Part shown: positions 36,618 to 43,990 of the stretch, piece by piece
Layout of the letters: the number at the start of each line of letters is the position of its first letter
Position numbering within the stretch: the first letter of the stretch is position 1
Source of the DNA: Mesorhizobium sp. 131-2-1
Lineage (GTDB): Bacteria; Pseudomonadota; Alphaproteobacteria; Rhizobiales; Rhizobiaceae
Length of the DNA stretch: 64,000 bases
Direction: 5' to 3'
Assembly (NCBI RefSeq): GCF_016756535.1
Contig: NZ_AP023247.1
Location: 1,736,501-1,800,500, forward strand
Program-made: the position numbers and the translations under genes
The notes under the pieces: generated by a model
Told to the model about the DNA's origin: nothing
Seen by the model: only the letters and a program-made list of their open reading frames with translations
Database searches by the model: none

Positions 36618-37043
36618 TCAGTCTTTCACCGATATGTTTATTTTCCGTACCAGCCGCTCGACCTCCGGCCGATCGAGATCGATCGACAACAGGCCGTTCT
36701 TCAGCTCCGCCGCGATCACCCGCATGCCGTCGGCCAGCACGAAGCAGCGCTGGAACTGGCGCGCGGCGATGCCGCGGTGAAGGAATTCGCGCTCGGTATC
36801 GTCGGTCTGACGGCCGCGCACGATCAGCTGGTTCTCCTCCGTCGTGACATCGAGGTCGCTTTCGGCGAAACCGGCGACGGCGAGCGTGATGCGCAGCCTT
36901 TCGGCCATGCCGTCGGCCCCGCTGAGGCGCTCGATGTTGTAAGGAGGGTAGCTGTCACCGGACTTCGCCAGGCGCTCGAGCGTCTTTTCCATGGTGTCGA
37001 AGCCCAGGAGAAGCGGGCTCGAAAAGGGCGTCATTCGGCTCAT
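36618..37043 (-). CDS. Small heat shock protein (Hsp20/IbpA type)
   Basis: 141 aa. The alpha-crystallin domain spans about 30-125 (NIERLSGADGMAERLRITLA, VAGFAESDLDVTTEENQLIV, RGIAARQFQRCFVLADGM, then NGLLSIDL), and the N-terminus MSRMTPFSSPLLLGFDTME is that of the class A IbpA-like group. It holds unfolding proteins for refolding. ATG 37043 has AGAGGA upstream, within a ROSE-like hairpin and behind an RpoH promoter. An in-frame extension to 37160 would run through the promoter. Confidence 0.92.
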   Translation of the reverse strand: MSRMTPFSSPLLLGFDTMEKTLERLAKSGDSYPPYNIERLSGADGMAERLRITLAVAGFAESDLDVTTEENQLIVRGRQTDDTEREFLHRGIAARQFQRCFVLADGMRVIAAELKNGLLSIDLDRPEVERLVRKINISVKD

Positions 37044-37047
37044 GTTA

Positions 37048-37076
37048 CAGTGTCCTCTAGAGAGCGACATAAACTG
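37048..37076 (-). ncRNA. ROSE-like RNA thermometer hairpin of hsp20
   Basis: Read on the minus strand, CAGT pairs with ACTG (outer), GTC with GAC, and CTC with GAG around a UCUA loop. One G (37065) is bulged within the UCGCU motif opposite the Shine-Dalgarno GAGGA. A bulged or mispaired G in U[U/C]GCU against the SD is the hallmark of ROSE thermometers. A second hairpin lies further 5' in the leader (GGAAAAA paired with UUUUUCC). Confidence 0.7.
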
Positions 37077-37111
37077 GAAAAACCCGGATGGCATTTTTCC
37101 CGATTGTCTTG

Positions 37112-37140
37112 ATATGGTCCGCCGCGCGGACAAGTTCAAG
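37112..37140 (-). promoter_or_regulatory. RpoH-type promoter of hsp20
   Basis: On the minus strand CTTGAA (37140-37135), a 17-bp spacer and CCATAT (37117-37112) match the alphaproteobacterial sigma-32 pattern. The predicted start near 37105 gives a ~62-nt leader containing the ROSE-like hairpin. Confidence 0.75.
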
Positions 37141-37147
37141 CCATCAC

Positions 37148-37173
37148 AAACCCCGCCCAAAAACCCCGCCCAA
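37148..37173. repeat. 13-bp tandem repeat upstream of the nucleoside hydrolase
   Basis: AAACCCCGCCCAA occurs twice head-to-tail (37148-37160, 37161-37173) in the divergent promoter gap between hsp20 and the nucleoside hydrolase, 24 bp before the latter's start. Significance unknown. Confidence 0.5.
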
Positions 37174-37196
37174 AAAGACTCCCAGAAGGAATTGAA

Positions 37197-38138
37197 ATGC
37201 CGCAGTCACGCAAGATCATCATCGACACGGATCCCGGCCAGGACGACGCCGTCGCCATATTGCTGGCGCTCGGCAGCGCCGAGCTGGAGATCGTCGGCAT
37301 CACCGCCGTTGCAGGCAATGTGCCGCTGAAACTGACCGAGAAGAACGCGCGCAAGATCTGCGAGCTGGCCGGCCGGCCGGACATCAAGGTCTATGCCGGT
37401 GCCATCCGGCCGCTGACGCGCGAGCTCGTCACCGCCGAGGAAGTGCATGGCAAGACCGGCCTCAACGGGCCGCAGCTGCCCGATCCGAAGATGCCGCTTC
37501 AGGATCAGTACGCCGTCGATTTCATCGTCGAGACGCTGATGCGCGAAGACAGCGGCACCATCACGCTCTGCCCGCTCGGACCGCTCACCAACATCGCGCT
37601 GGCGCTGATCCGCGAGCCGCGGATTGCGGCGCGCATCAAGGAGATCGTGCTGATGGGCGGTGGCTTCTTCGAGGGTGGCAACGTCACGCCGTCCGCCGAA
37701 TTCAACATCTATGTCGACCCGCAGGCCGCCGATGTGGTGTTCAAGTCCGGCATTCCGATCGTGATGATGCCGCTCGACGTCACCCATAAGGCGCTGACCA
37801 CCGCCAAGCGCACGCAGGCCTTTCGCAACCTCGGCACCAAGGTGGGCCTAGCGACGGCCGAGATGCTGGAGTTCTTCGAGCGTTTCGACGAGGAGAAATA
37901 CGGAACCGACGGCGGGCCGCTGCACGATCCTTGCGTGATCGCGTATCTGCTCAAGCCCGAGCTGTTCAAGGGCCGCAACTGCAACGTCAGCGTCGAGACC
38001 TCTTCCGAGCTGACCATGGGCATGACCGTCATCGACTGGTGGGGCGTGACCAAGCGGGAAAAGAACGCCATGGTGATGCACGACATCGACCATGACGCAT
38101 TCTTCGCGCTGCTGGTGGAGCGGCTGGGGCGGCTTTAG
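37197..38138 (+). CDS. Inosine/uridine-preferring nucleoside hydrolase
   Basis: 313 aa. The calcium-binding aspartate cluster is DTDPGQDDA near residue 10, and the rest of the pocket is seen as LCPLGPLTNIALAL, EIVLMGGG and SAEFNIYVDPQAADVVF, plus a C-terminal GGPLHDPCVIAYL. The enzyme cleaves the N-glycosidic bond of nucleosides to base plus ribose. A ribokinase gene 3 kb downstream (opposite strand) could phosphorylate the ribose. Confidence 0.93.
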   Translation: MPQSRKIIIDTDPGQDDAVAILLALGSAELEIVGITAVAGNVPLKLTEKNARKICELAGRPDIKVYAGAIRPLTRELVTAEEVHGKTGLNGPQLPDPKMPLQDQYAVDFIVETLMREDSGTITLCPLGPLTNIALALIREPRIAARIKEIVLMGGGFFEGGNVTPSAEFNIYVDPQAADVVFKSGIPIVMMPLDVTHKALTTAKRTQAFRNLGTKVGLATAEMLEFFERFDEEKYGTDGGPLHDPCVIAYLLKPELFKGRNCNVSVETSSELTMGMTVIDWWGVTKREKNAMVMHDIDHDAFFALLVERLGRL

Positions 38139-38150
38139 GGCCGCCTTTCT

Positions 38151-38300
38151 CCTTCCCCCCTTGTGGGGGAAGGTGGCCTCGCGAAGCGAGGTCGGATGAG
38201 GGGTGTTCCAGGGAACGCCAACGCCTCACTCCGCTGGAACAACCCTCATCCGTCTCGGCGCTAGCGCGCCGATCCACCTTCTCTCACAAGGGAAGAAGGA
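38151..38300. repeat. RIME-like palindromic mosaic repeat
   Basis: The left part (38151-38202) opens with CCTTCCCCCCTTGTGGGGGA and ends GGATGAGGGG. The right part (38243-38300) is an imperfect inverted partner ending CACAAGGGAAGAAGGA. Internal hairpins include CCTCGCGAAGCGAGG. The layout matches rhizobial intergenic mosaic elements. It follows the nucleoside hydrolase directly. Confidence 0.7.
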
Positions 38301-38317
38301 AGAGCGCTCTCCACCAG

Positions 38318-38635
38318 TCATTCCGGAAACCGATAGAAGACGAAGCCGTTGTCGCGCGTGACGCGCTCGATGCCGACACGTGAGCCGATCATACGCAGTC
38401 GATCGTCGTCGACGAGAAGGGATGAGCCGTCGTCAAGCAAAAGCAGGTAGTTGATGCGGCCATGTCCCCACTGGGCACTTCTCACTGTTGCATCGATGGC
38501 GGCAACCCACCGGATCGGGCTAGCGGCATTCGTCCAGCTGGTCAGGGCCGCGGGAATTGCCATGAGCAGAACGGCGATCAGGATCACGCCGAGTGCGTTC
38601 CTTTTCACATCCGCAATAGTCCAAGACACCGGCAT
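38318..38635 (-). CDS. Hypothetical single-pass membrane protein
   Basis: 105 aa. One hydrophobic helix lies at about 13-33, and a C-terminal soluble part contains INYLLLLDDGSSLLVDDDRL and DNGFVFYRF. I do not recognise the family. The coding frame is supported by codon composition and by the absence of any competing gene. It is a single gene beside the RIME-like repeat. Confidence 0.6.
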   Translation of the reverse strand: MPVSWTIADVKRNALGVILIAVLLMAIPAALTSWTNAASPIRWVAAIDATVRSAQWGHGRINYLLLLDDGSSLLVDDDRLRMIGSRVGIERVTRDNGFVFYRFPE

Positions 38636-38736
38636 GAATCCCCGCCTGAGGATTCATGTAATAGACAGAAGGTCGACTTTCAATCGGCCTTCTTCTTCCA
38701 GAAGATTGCCGTTCGCGTCTTAGCTTGCTGCCGCGA

Positions 38737-39351
38737 TTACTTCGCCTTCGAGAAGGCCAGCCAGAGACCGCCACCGACCAGGAAGCTGCCGCTGATGCGG
38801 GACATCAGCTTGACGCGGCTGGCCGACAGCAGCCGACCGGCGCGGCTGGCGGCAAGCGCGTAGGTCGAATCCGACATGGCGGCAAAGATCATCGCGGTCA
38901 GGCCCATGACCACGATCTGCAGCGTGTAGTTGCCCTGCGGCGCGATGAACTGCGGGAAGAAGGCGCCGAAGAACACCAGTGTTTTCGGATTGCTGATCGC
39001 CACCAGGAAACCCTGCAGGAAGAAGCCGCCGCGCGGCTTCCTGGCCGACCCGTCGGGGTTCAGCGTGCCTTTCGAACAGAACATCTGCACGCCCATCCAA
39101 ATCAGATAGGCGGCGCCGATCAGCCTGACCCATTCGAACCAGTGGCCCATGCCTGATATCAGCGTGTTGAGGCCGATGCCGACGATGGCGATCATGATGG
39201 CGAGCCCGGCCTGCGTGCCGGCGACGTTGGCAAGGCCGGCGCGCGCGCCGTGGCGGATGCTGTTGGCGATGATCAGCGTGACGGTCGGTCCGGGCACCAG
39301 GATGATGACGATGCAGGCAAGGACGTAGGTGGCGTAAAGTTCCAGCGACAT
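38737..39351 (-). CDS. LysE/RhtB family amino-acid exporter
   Basis: 204 aa with six predicted helices. The family signature LVPGPTVTLIIANSIRHGAR is near residues 19-38, and FLVAISNPKTLVFFGAFFPQ near 112-131. RhtB-type exporters extrude homoserine, threonine, lysine or other metabolites; the substrate is unknown. The start is ATG 39351 behind GAGGA; a TTG four codons upstream is less likely. Confidence 0.88.
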   Translation of the reverse strand: MSLELYATYVLACIVIILVPGPTVTLIIANSIRHGARAGLANVAGTQAGLAIMIAIVGIGLNTLISGMGHWFEWVRLIGAAYLIWMGVQMFCSKGTLNPDGSARKPRGGFFLQGFLVAISNPKTLVFFGAFFPQFIAPQGNYTLQIVVMGLTAMIFAAMSDSTYALAASRAGRLLSASRVKLMSRISGSFLVGGGLWLAFSKAK

Positions 39352-39455
39352 GGTCTTCCTCAAGCAGGATGGCGCCGATCCGGCGGCGGCCGGGCTCGAT
39401 CAATGCACGGCGCCAACGTCGGCGCAAGCGCCAGCCTGCCACCGATAGCCGGCCT

Positions 39456-40907
39456 TCAGCTTGCCCCAGCCTGCCAGGGCAGCGTCGCCTCATAGGCCGC
39501 GCCGGCCCGCAGCACGGCGAGATCGCCGCGTGGCCGCCCGATCAGCTGCATGCCCATCGGCCGACCCTTGCCGTCGAAGCCGACCGGCACATTGAGCGCC
39601 GGACAGCCGCCCAGCGTGGCGAAGGCGGAGACCTGCATCCAGCGATGGTAGCTGTCCATGGCGCGACCGGCCACCTCACGCGGCCAGTGGATGGCGACCT
39701 CGAAAGGGAAGACCTGCGCGGTGGGCAACGCGACGAGGTCGAACTGGTCGAAGATCGACAGCAGCGTCCGGTGCCAGGACGAGCGCCGCACCGTTGCGGC
39801 GTGGACTTGCGGCGCGGTGAGGCGCATCGCCTGCTCCACCTCCCATACGGCTTCGGGTTTCAGCAGCCTGCGCTTGGCCGGATCGTCGTAGTGCGCCTTG
39901 AGCGCACAGCCGCTGCTCGACTGGCGCAGCGTGACGAAGGCCTGCCATAGCGCTTCGAAATCGACATCCGGCACCAGCGCCTCGCTGTGGAAGGAGGCAT
40001 CGGCGAAACGGGCGAGCGCGGCCTGGCAAAGATCGAGGATGCCCGGCTCGACAGGCAGGTGGCCGGCGAGATCGCCAAGCCAGGCGATACGGCCGCCTGT
40101 CGCCTTGGTCCGCAATCCGTCGAGGAAGGAGCCTTGCTTGTCGTGCGACAGCGGGGCGCGCGGATGATAGCCCGCCTGCTCGTCGAGCAGCAGCGCGATG
40201 TCGCGCACGCTGCGACCCATCGGCCCTTCCACACCCATCTGCGCGTGGAAGACATCGATGTCCGGCCCGGCGGGGACCAGCCCCTGCGAGGGGCGGAAGC
40301 CATAGACGTTATTGTAGGCGGCGGGATTGCGCAGCGAGCCGCCGAAGTCGCTGCCGTCGGCGACCGGCAGCATGTCGAGCGCCAGCGCCACCGCCGCGCC
40401 GCCGCTCGATCCGCCGGCGGTCAAGGCCGGATCGAAGGCGTTGAGCGTCGGGCCGAACACATTGTTGTAGGTGTTGGAGCCAAGCCCGAATTCGGGAACG
40501 TTGGTCTTGCCGATGATGATGGCGCCCGCCTTGCGGACGCGCTCGACGAAGAAGTCGTCCTCGCCGGGGACGAAGTCGGCGAAGATCGGCGAGCCGAAGG
40601 AGGTTTTCAGGCCCTTGGTCAGCGCCAGATCCTTGATCGCAATCGGCAGGCCGAACAACGCCCCCGCCTCGCCGCCGCGCGCCAGATGGGCATCGGCGCT
40701 GTCGGCTTCGGCGAGGATGCCGGCCCGGTCGCGTAGCGACACGATGGCGTTGACCAGCGGGTTCACCGCCTCGATGCGATCGAGAAAGGCTGCGACCACC
40801 TCGCGCACCGCCAGGCGGCGCTGCCTGATCGCGCCGGCAAGCTCCACGGCGGACAGCCGGCAGATCTCGCCCGCGGGCGGGACGGCATGCTTGGTCTTGG
40901 GACGCAT
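39456..40907 (-). CDS. Amidase (amidase-signature family)
   Basis: 483 aa. The Ser-cisSer-Lys triad is visible: Lys in GLPIAIKDLAL, and both serines in the signature TAGGSSGGAAVALALDMLPV; DGSDFGGSLRNPAA follows. The enzyme hydrolyses amide bonds, with unknown substrate. ATG 40907 is used; GTG 40916 overlaps the ribokinase stop (GTGA) and is an equally good coupled start. It lies directly downstream of the ribokinase gene. Confidence 0.88.
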   Translation of the reverse strand: MRPKTKHAVPPAGEICRLSAVELAGAIRQRRLAVREVVAAFLDRIEAVNPLVNAIVSLRDRAGILAEADSADAHLARGGEAGALFGLPIAIKDLALTKGLKTSFGSPIFADFVPGEDDFFVERVRKAGAIIIGKTNVPEFGLGSNTYNNVFGPTLNAFDPALTAGGSSGGAAVALALDMLPVADGSDFGGSLRNPAAYNNVYGFRPSQGLVPAGPDIDVFHAQMGVEGPMGRSVRDIALLLDEQAGYHPRAPLSHDKQGSFLDGLRTKATGGRIAWLGDLAGHLPVEPGILDLCQAALARFADASFHSEALVPDVDFEALWQAFVTLRQSSSGCALKAHYDDPAKRRLLKPEAVWEVEQAMRLTAPQVHAATVRRSSWHRTLLSIFDQFDLVALPTAQVFPFEVAIHWPREVAGRAMDSYHRWMQVSAFATLGGCPALNVPVGFDGKGRPMGMQLIGRPRGDLAVLRAGAAYEATLPWQAGAS

Positions 40908-40912
40908 GGCCG

Positions 40913-41818
40913 TCACCGCGAGCCCGAGAGGGCGGCGTCGACATCTTTCGCCAACGGAATGGCCGGCTGCGCGCCCGGCTTCAGGCAGGCGAGCGAGCCG
41001 GCGGCGGCGGCGCGCGCGAGCGCCTGTTCGAGCGGCAGGCCCGCCGACAGGCTGGCACCGAAATAGCCGCAAAACGTGTCGCCGGCGCCGACCGTGTCGA
41101 CCGGGGTTATCTCCAGCGCCGGCAAGGTCAGGAACGTGTCGGGCGTCGCGGCCAACACGCCATCGCCGCCGAGGGTGACGACGATAGTACGTCCGGTCTT
41201 GCCGGCATAATCGCGCATCCGCGCCGGGCGGTCACGGCCTCCGAGCGACAGCGCCTCGCCATAGAGATCGAATTCAGTCTCGTTGGCGACGGCATAGTCG
41301 GCCTTGCCCAGCAGGTTGGATGCCTCGGCGCGAAACGGCGCGGTGTTGAGCACGGTGACAGCGCTAGCGGCGCGTGCCGCCTCGAGCGTGGCATCGATAG
41401 TCTGCAGGGGGATCTCGTGCTGCAGCAGGACGACATCGCCCTTCTTCAGTTGCGCCTTGGCGATGTCGCCGGGCAGCACCGAATCGTTGGCGCCCGGCAC
41501 CACGGCGATGACGTTCTCGCCATCGGCGCCGACCAGGATCAGCGCCGTTCCGGTCGAGGCGAAGCTTTCGTTGATGCCCGAGAGGTCCACCTTGCCGTCC
41601 TTGAGCAAAGCGAGCGCCTCGGCGGCGAAGCTATCCTTGCCGACCGCTCCGACCATGCGCACCTTGGCGCCGGCGCGGGCGGCGGCCAGCGCCTGGTTGG
41701 CGCCCTTGCCGCCGGGTGCGGTGGCGAAAGTGGATCCGCGCACCGTCTCGCCCGGCGCCGGCAAGCGGTCGACATTGGCGATGAGGTCGAGGTTGATGGA
41801 GCCGACAACGATAATCAA
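40913..41818 (-). CDS. rbsK: Ribokinase (PfkB family)
   Basis: 301 aa. PfkB signatures 1 (APGGKGANQALAAARAGAKV, near 34) and 2 (DTVGAGDTFCGYFGASL, near 247, catalytic Asp in GAGD) are present, and the N-terminus VVGSINLDLIANVDRLPAPG is typical of ribokinases. It phosphorylates ribose for entry to the pentose phosphate pathway. No rbs transporter is adjacent. It may work with the nucleoside hydrolase encoded nearby. Confidence 0.88.
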   Translation of the reverse strand: MIIVVGSINLDLIANVDRLPAPGETVRGSTFATAPGGKGANQALAAARAGAKVRMVGAVGKDSFAAEALALLKDGKVDLSGINESFASTGTALILVGADGENVIAVVPGANDSVLPGDIAKAQLKKGDVVLLQHEIPLQTIDATLEAARAASAVTVLNTAPFRAEASNLLGKADYAVANETEFDLYGEALSLGGRDRPARMRDYAGKTGRTIVVTLGGDGVLAATPDTFLTLPALEITPVDTVGAGDTFCGYFGASLSAGLPLEQALARAAAAGSLACLKPGAQPAIPLAKDVDAALSGSR

Positions 41819-41908
41819 GAAGAGCCTCCTGCTGACTGCGCCGGAAGCTAGCCTGTAAGAGCGCCGCTTGCCAGCCCGCAGTAGGGTTCCGCGCCGGCTG
41901 CCACACGC

Positions 41909-42391
41909 TCATTCGCAGCGCACGGTGACCGTGCCCTGATAGTTGCCGGCCGGAAAGATGCCCGGCGACTTGGTGGCGGTGAGGTCGACCTGAATGGTGT
42001 GGGTGCCGTTGATCACCCGCTGCGGCGAACTGCCTGGAATGTCCGTGCCCGAGCCGTCGAGCCGGAAGACGGTCGCGAAGGTGACGTTGGTGTCGCCGCC
42101 GCTTGGCGCCGAGGTGAAGGCGATCGGCGCCGGCGCGGAAACGGAATAGCAGTCGATCAGGTTTAGCAAGGTGCAGAGCGTCGAGTTGGCGGTGATCGTG
42201 GCCCCGGCGCTCGACCCGCCCGCCTGCTTGGAGCCGAGGATGTTGATGGCGAGGTTCGACTTCATTGTTCCCGAGGCGCCGATCACGATCGTGCAGGTGC
42301 CGACGATCGCCGCCTGCGCCGGAAGGCAGAGGCCGGCAAGTGCCGCCACCGCAAGCAGGGCGCGGCTATTTCTTCTTCTTTTTCCTGCCAT
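41909..42391 (-). CDS. Secreted spore coat U (SCPU) domain protein, second subunit
   Basis: 160 aa with a signal peptide cleaved after about AQA (28). The mature part has the SCPU/CsuA-like layout: an early Cys strand (GTCTIVIGASGTM), a central region with a Cys pair (TLCTLLNLIDCYS), and an ending AGNYQGTVTVRCE nearly identical to that of the first subunit. SCPU proteins are pilin-like subunits of Csu-type fibres. It overlaps the preceding gene by 26 nt and is the last gene of a four-gene unit. Confidence 0.75.
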   Translation of the reverse strand: MAGKRRRNSRALLAVAALAGLCLPAQAAIVGTCTIVIGASGTMKSNLAINILGSKQAGGSSAGATITANSTLCTLLNLIDCYSVSAPAPIAFTSAPSGGDTNVTFATVFRLDGSGTDIPGSSPQRVINGTHTIQVDLTATKSPGIFPAGNYQGTVTVRCE

Positions 42392-42905
42392 CGCCGTTCG
42401 TACCTCTGATGCTCCAGCCCTCGTTGGCCCATCCGGCCGAAGCGGTCGTGGGAGCGGGAGCGGCCGTGGGAGCGGCGGCAGCCACGCTGCCCGTCGTCTG
42501 GCCGTCGGCGCCGAGGCCCATCTTGAGCAGCTTCAGTTCCATCTGCAGGCGCTCGACCTCGAGTTCGTAGAGGCGGCTGCAATCGATACGCTTCGGCGTC
42601 CGTCCGATCGGGAGAACCACGCGGCCATAGGTGGCGACGTCGCTGTTCGACTGGCTGCTGTTGTTGCCTCTGATGACGCCGACGTCGAGATAGGCGCCAC
42701 TGCCGGAAACCGAGGAGCGGCATGTGGTGCCGTCGGAAGCATGCACCTCGTCCTGGCCCTGGGGCAGGGTGACACCGGGCAGGGTGAACCCCGTCTGGTT
42801 CTGGTTCAGGTTCAGTATGTCCTCGGCAAACCCGTGACTCACGACCGCCAAAGCGGGCAGCAAGGAGAGGGTCAGGACCTGCGATGTCCGAAGAACTTTC
42901 CGCAT
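42366..42905 (-). CDS. Secreted protein of the SCPU locus, unknown family
   Basis: 179 aa. There is a signal peptide (about 1-28), a beta-rich part with a Cys pair (DGTTCRSS, RIDCSRLYELE), a short amphipathic helix (LEVERLQMELKLLKMGL), a Pro/Ala/Thr-rich linker, and a C-terminus ending in five lysines. I do not recognise the family. It overlaps the genes on both sides (34 nt and 26 nt), so it belongs to the same transcript and probably the same extracellular structure or its assembly. Confidence 0.65.
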   Translation of the reverse strand: MRKVLRTSQVLTLSLLPALAVVSHGFAEDILNLNQNQTGFTLPGVTLPQGQDEVHASDGTTCRSSVSGSGAYLDVGVIRGNNSSQSNSDVATYGRVVLPIGRTPKRIDCSRLYELEVERLQMELKLLKMGLGADGQTTGSVAAAAPTAAPAPTTASAGWANEGWSIRGTNGDGRKKKKK

Positions 42906-43264
42906 ATCTGTGCCCTTATCTGCGTCTGCTCGCTTGGAAAGGGGATACTCTCGGTACAGATACGCACTTTACGCTCGGTCGCGCCGTCGAACGGCACCAC
43001 CACAAGAACGGGACGCGATGCCTGGCCGGCCAGAAGAAAGGCGCTGGGTGTGATCCTGGCGGCGACCGGCTGGAAATCCTGGTCGTAGACATGAACCTCG
43101 ACGCGAATGCGCTGGTCGTACGGGTTGCCTGGGAAGACGCGGACGGCGAAAGCATCGGTGAAGGATCTCACCTCGCCGCGCATCGGCGTCATCGACTGGC
43201 CCGTCGCGGCAAGGGGGGACAATGCGATGGCCAGCACCGCCGCCAGAATTCCAACCTTTTTCAA
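42872..43264 (-). CDS. Fimbrial-chaperone-like secreted protein (short)
   Basis: 130 aa starting at TTG 43264, which has AAGGAG 5 nt upstream; no ATG precedes the signal peptide. A signal peptide (about 1-23) is followed by a beta-sandwich segment (FAVRVFPGNPYDQRIRVEVH, then QDFQPVAARITPSAFLLA and RPVLVVVPFDG) like the first domain of PapD-type chaperones. The second chaperone domain is missing. It probably caps the SCPU subunits in the periplasm. Confidence 0.6.
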   Translation of the reverse strand: MKKVGILAAVLAIALSPLAATGQSMTPMRGEVRSFTDAFAVRVFPGNPYDQRIRVEVHVYDQDFQPVAARITPSAFLLAGQASRPVLVVVPFDGATERKVRICTESIPFPSEQTQIRAQICGKFFGHRRS

Positions 43265-43287
43265 AGACCGCTCCTTTCGCGAGAAGG

Positions 43288-43758
43288 CTATTCGCAGCGC
43301 AGTGTCACGGTTGCCTGGTAGTTGCCGGCGGAGAAGCGGTTCGAACCGCTCTTTGTGCCGGCAAGGTTGACTGCGACCGTCGATGTGCCTGGTGCCGTCA
43401 GCGCGGTCGCGGTGCCGGTCTCGGCAATCGTCTGCGCGCCGGAGGTGGCAAAGGTCGGGGTCCATGTGGTGGCCGTGACATCCGAGGCCGGCACGGTGGT
43501 GGTCGTGACCGGGTCGACGCTGAGCGTGACGCCGCCCGTGGTATCCACCTGGGCGCTGCCGGCCGAACCGCCGGCATTGTGGGAGCTCAGCGACTGAAGA
43601 TTGGTGCTGACGGTCATCGTGCCGTTGGAGTTGATCGTGATCGTGCAGGTCGCCGTGATCGTGCCGTTGAACAGCACGTTTCCGGTTGCGGCCGATGCGG
43701 TCTGGTCGATGCAGGCGACCAGCAGCGCCGCACCGATGACAGCGCGAAAGAATTTCAT
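43288..43758 (-). CDS. Secreted spore coat U (SCPU) domain protein, first subunit
   Basis: 156 aa with a signal peptide cleaved after ASA (about 23). The mature protein is Thr/Ser/Ala-rich with an early ATCTITINSNGTM strand and ends AGNYQATVTLRCE, parallel to the last gene of the locus. It probably forms the pilin-like subunit. An AGGAGG lies just before ATG 43758, and an AT-rich promoter region precedes the unit. Confidence 0.75.
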   Translation of the reverse strand: MKFFRAVIGAALLVACIDQTASAATGNVLFNGTITATCTITINSNGTMTVSTNLQSLSSHNAGGSAGSAQVDTTGGVTLSVDPVTTTTVPASDVTATTWTPTFATSGAQTIAETGTATALTAPGTSTVAVNLAGTKSGSNRFSAGNYQATVTLRCE

Positions 43759-43866
43759 CGAAACCCTCCTATCAAGCCGATGTCCGGCTTAATACAAAGG
43801 CATCTTCGCTTTATCGTAGTTAATTTAGGGTAAACTTAAACGACTTCACTTGCCTACAAAGAGCAA

Positions 43867-43896
43867 AACCGGCGAAACCATGGGTTGTCGCCGGTT
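43867..43896 (-). terminator. Intrinsic terminator of the AraC-MGMT gene
   Basis: AACCGGCGA (43867-43875) and TCGCCGGTT (43888-43896) form a perfect 9-bp stem. On the minus strand the stem is followed by TTTTGCTCTTT, a good T-rich tail. It lies about 95 nt after the stop of the AraC-MGMT gene and insulates it from the SCPU locus. Confidence 0.72.
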
Positions 43897-43990
43897 GTAT
43901 CGCCTGTAGTCATCGGGCAATGAGTGTCATAATACTTGTTTATACTTCGAATCGCGGTTTTGCGCAACAAATCTCGAAAATATCGACGTT

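Noticed and set aside
38151..38300. Possible CRISPR or phage attachment site
   Set aside because: Only a single two-part palindrome is present, with no regularly spaced direct repeats and no integrase gene nearby.
42366..43758. Complete Csu/chaperone-usher operon
   Set aside because: No usher or two-domain chaperone is encoded between 41818 and 43991; only subunits, a short chaperone-like protein and an unknown protein are present.
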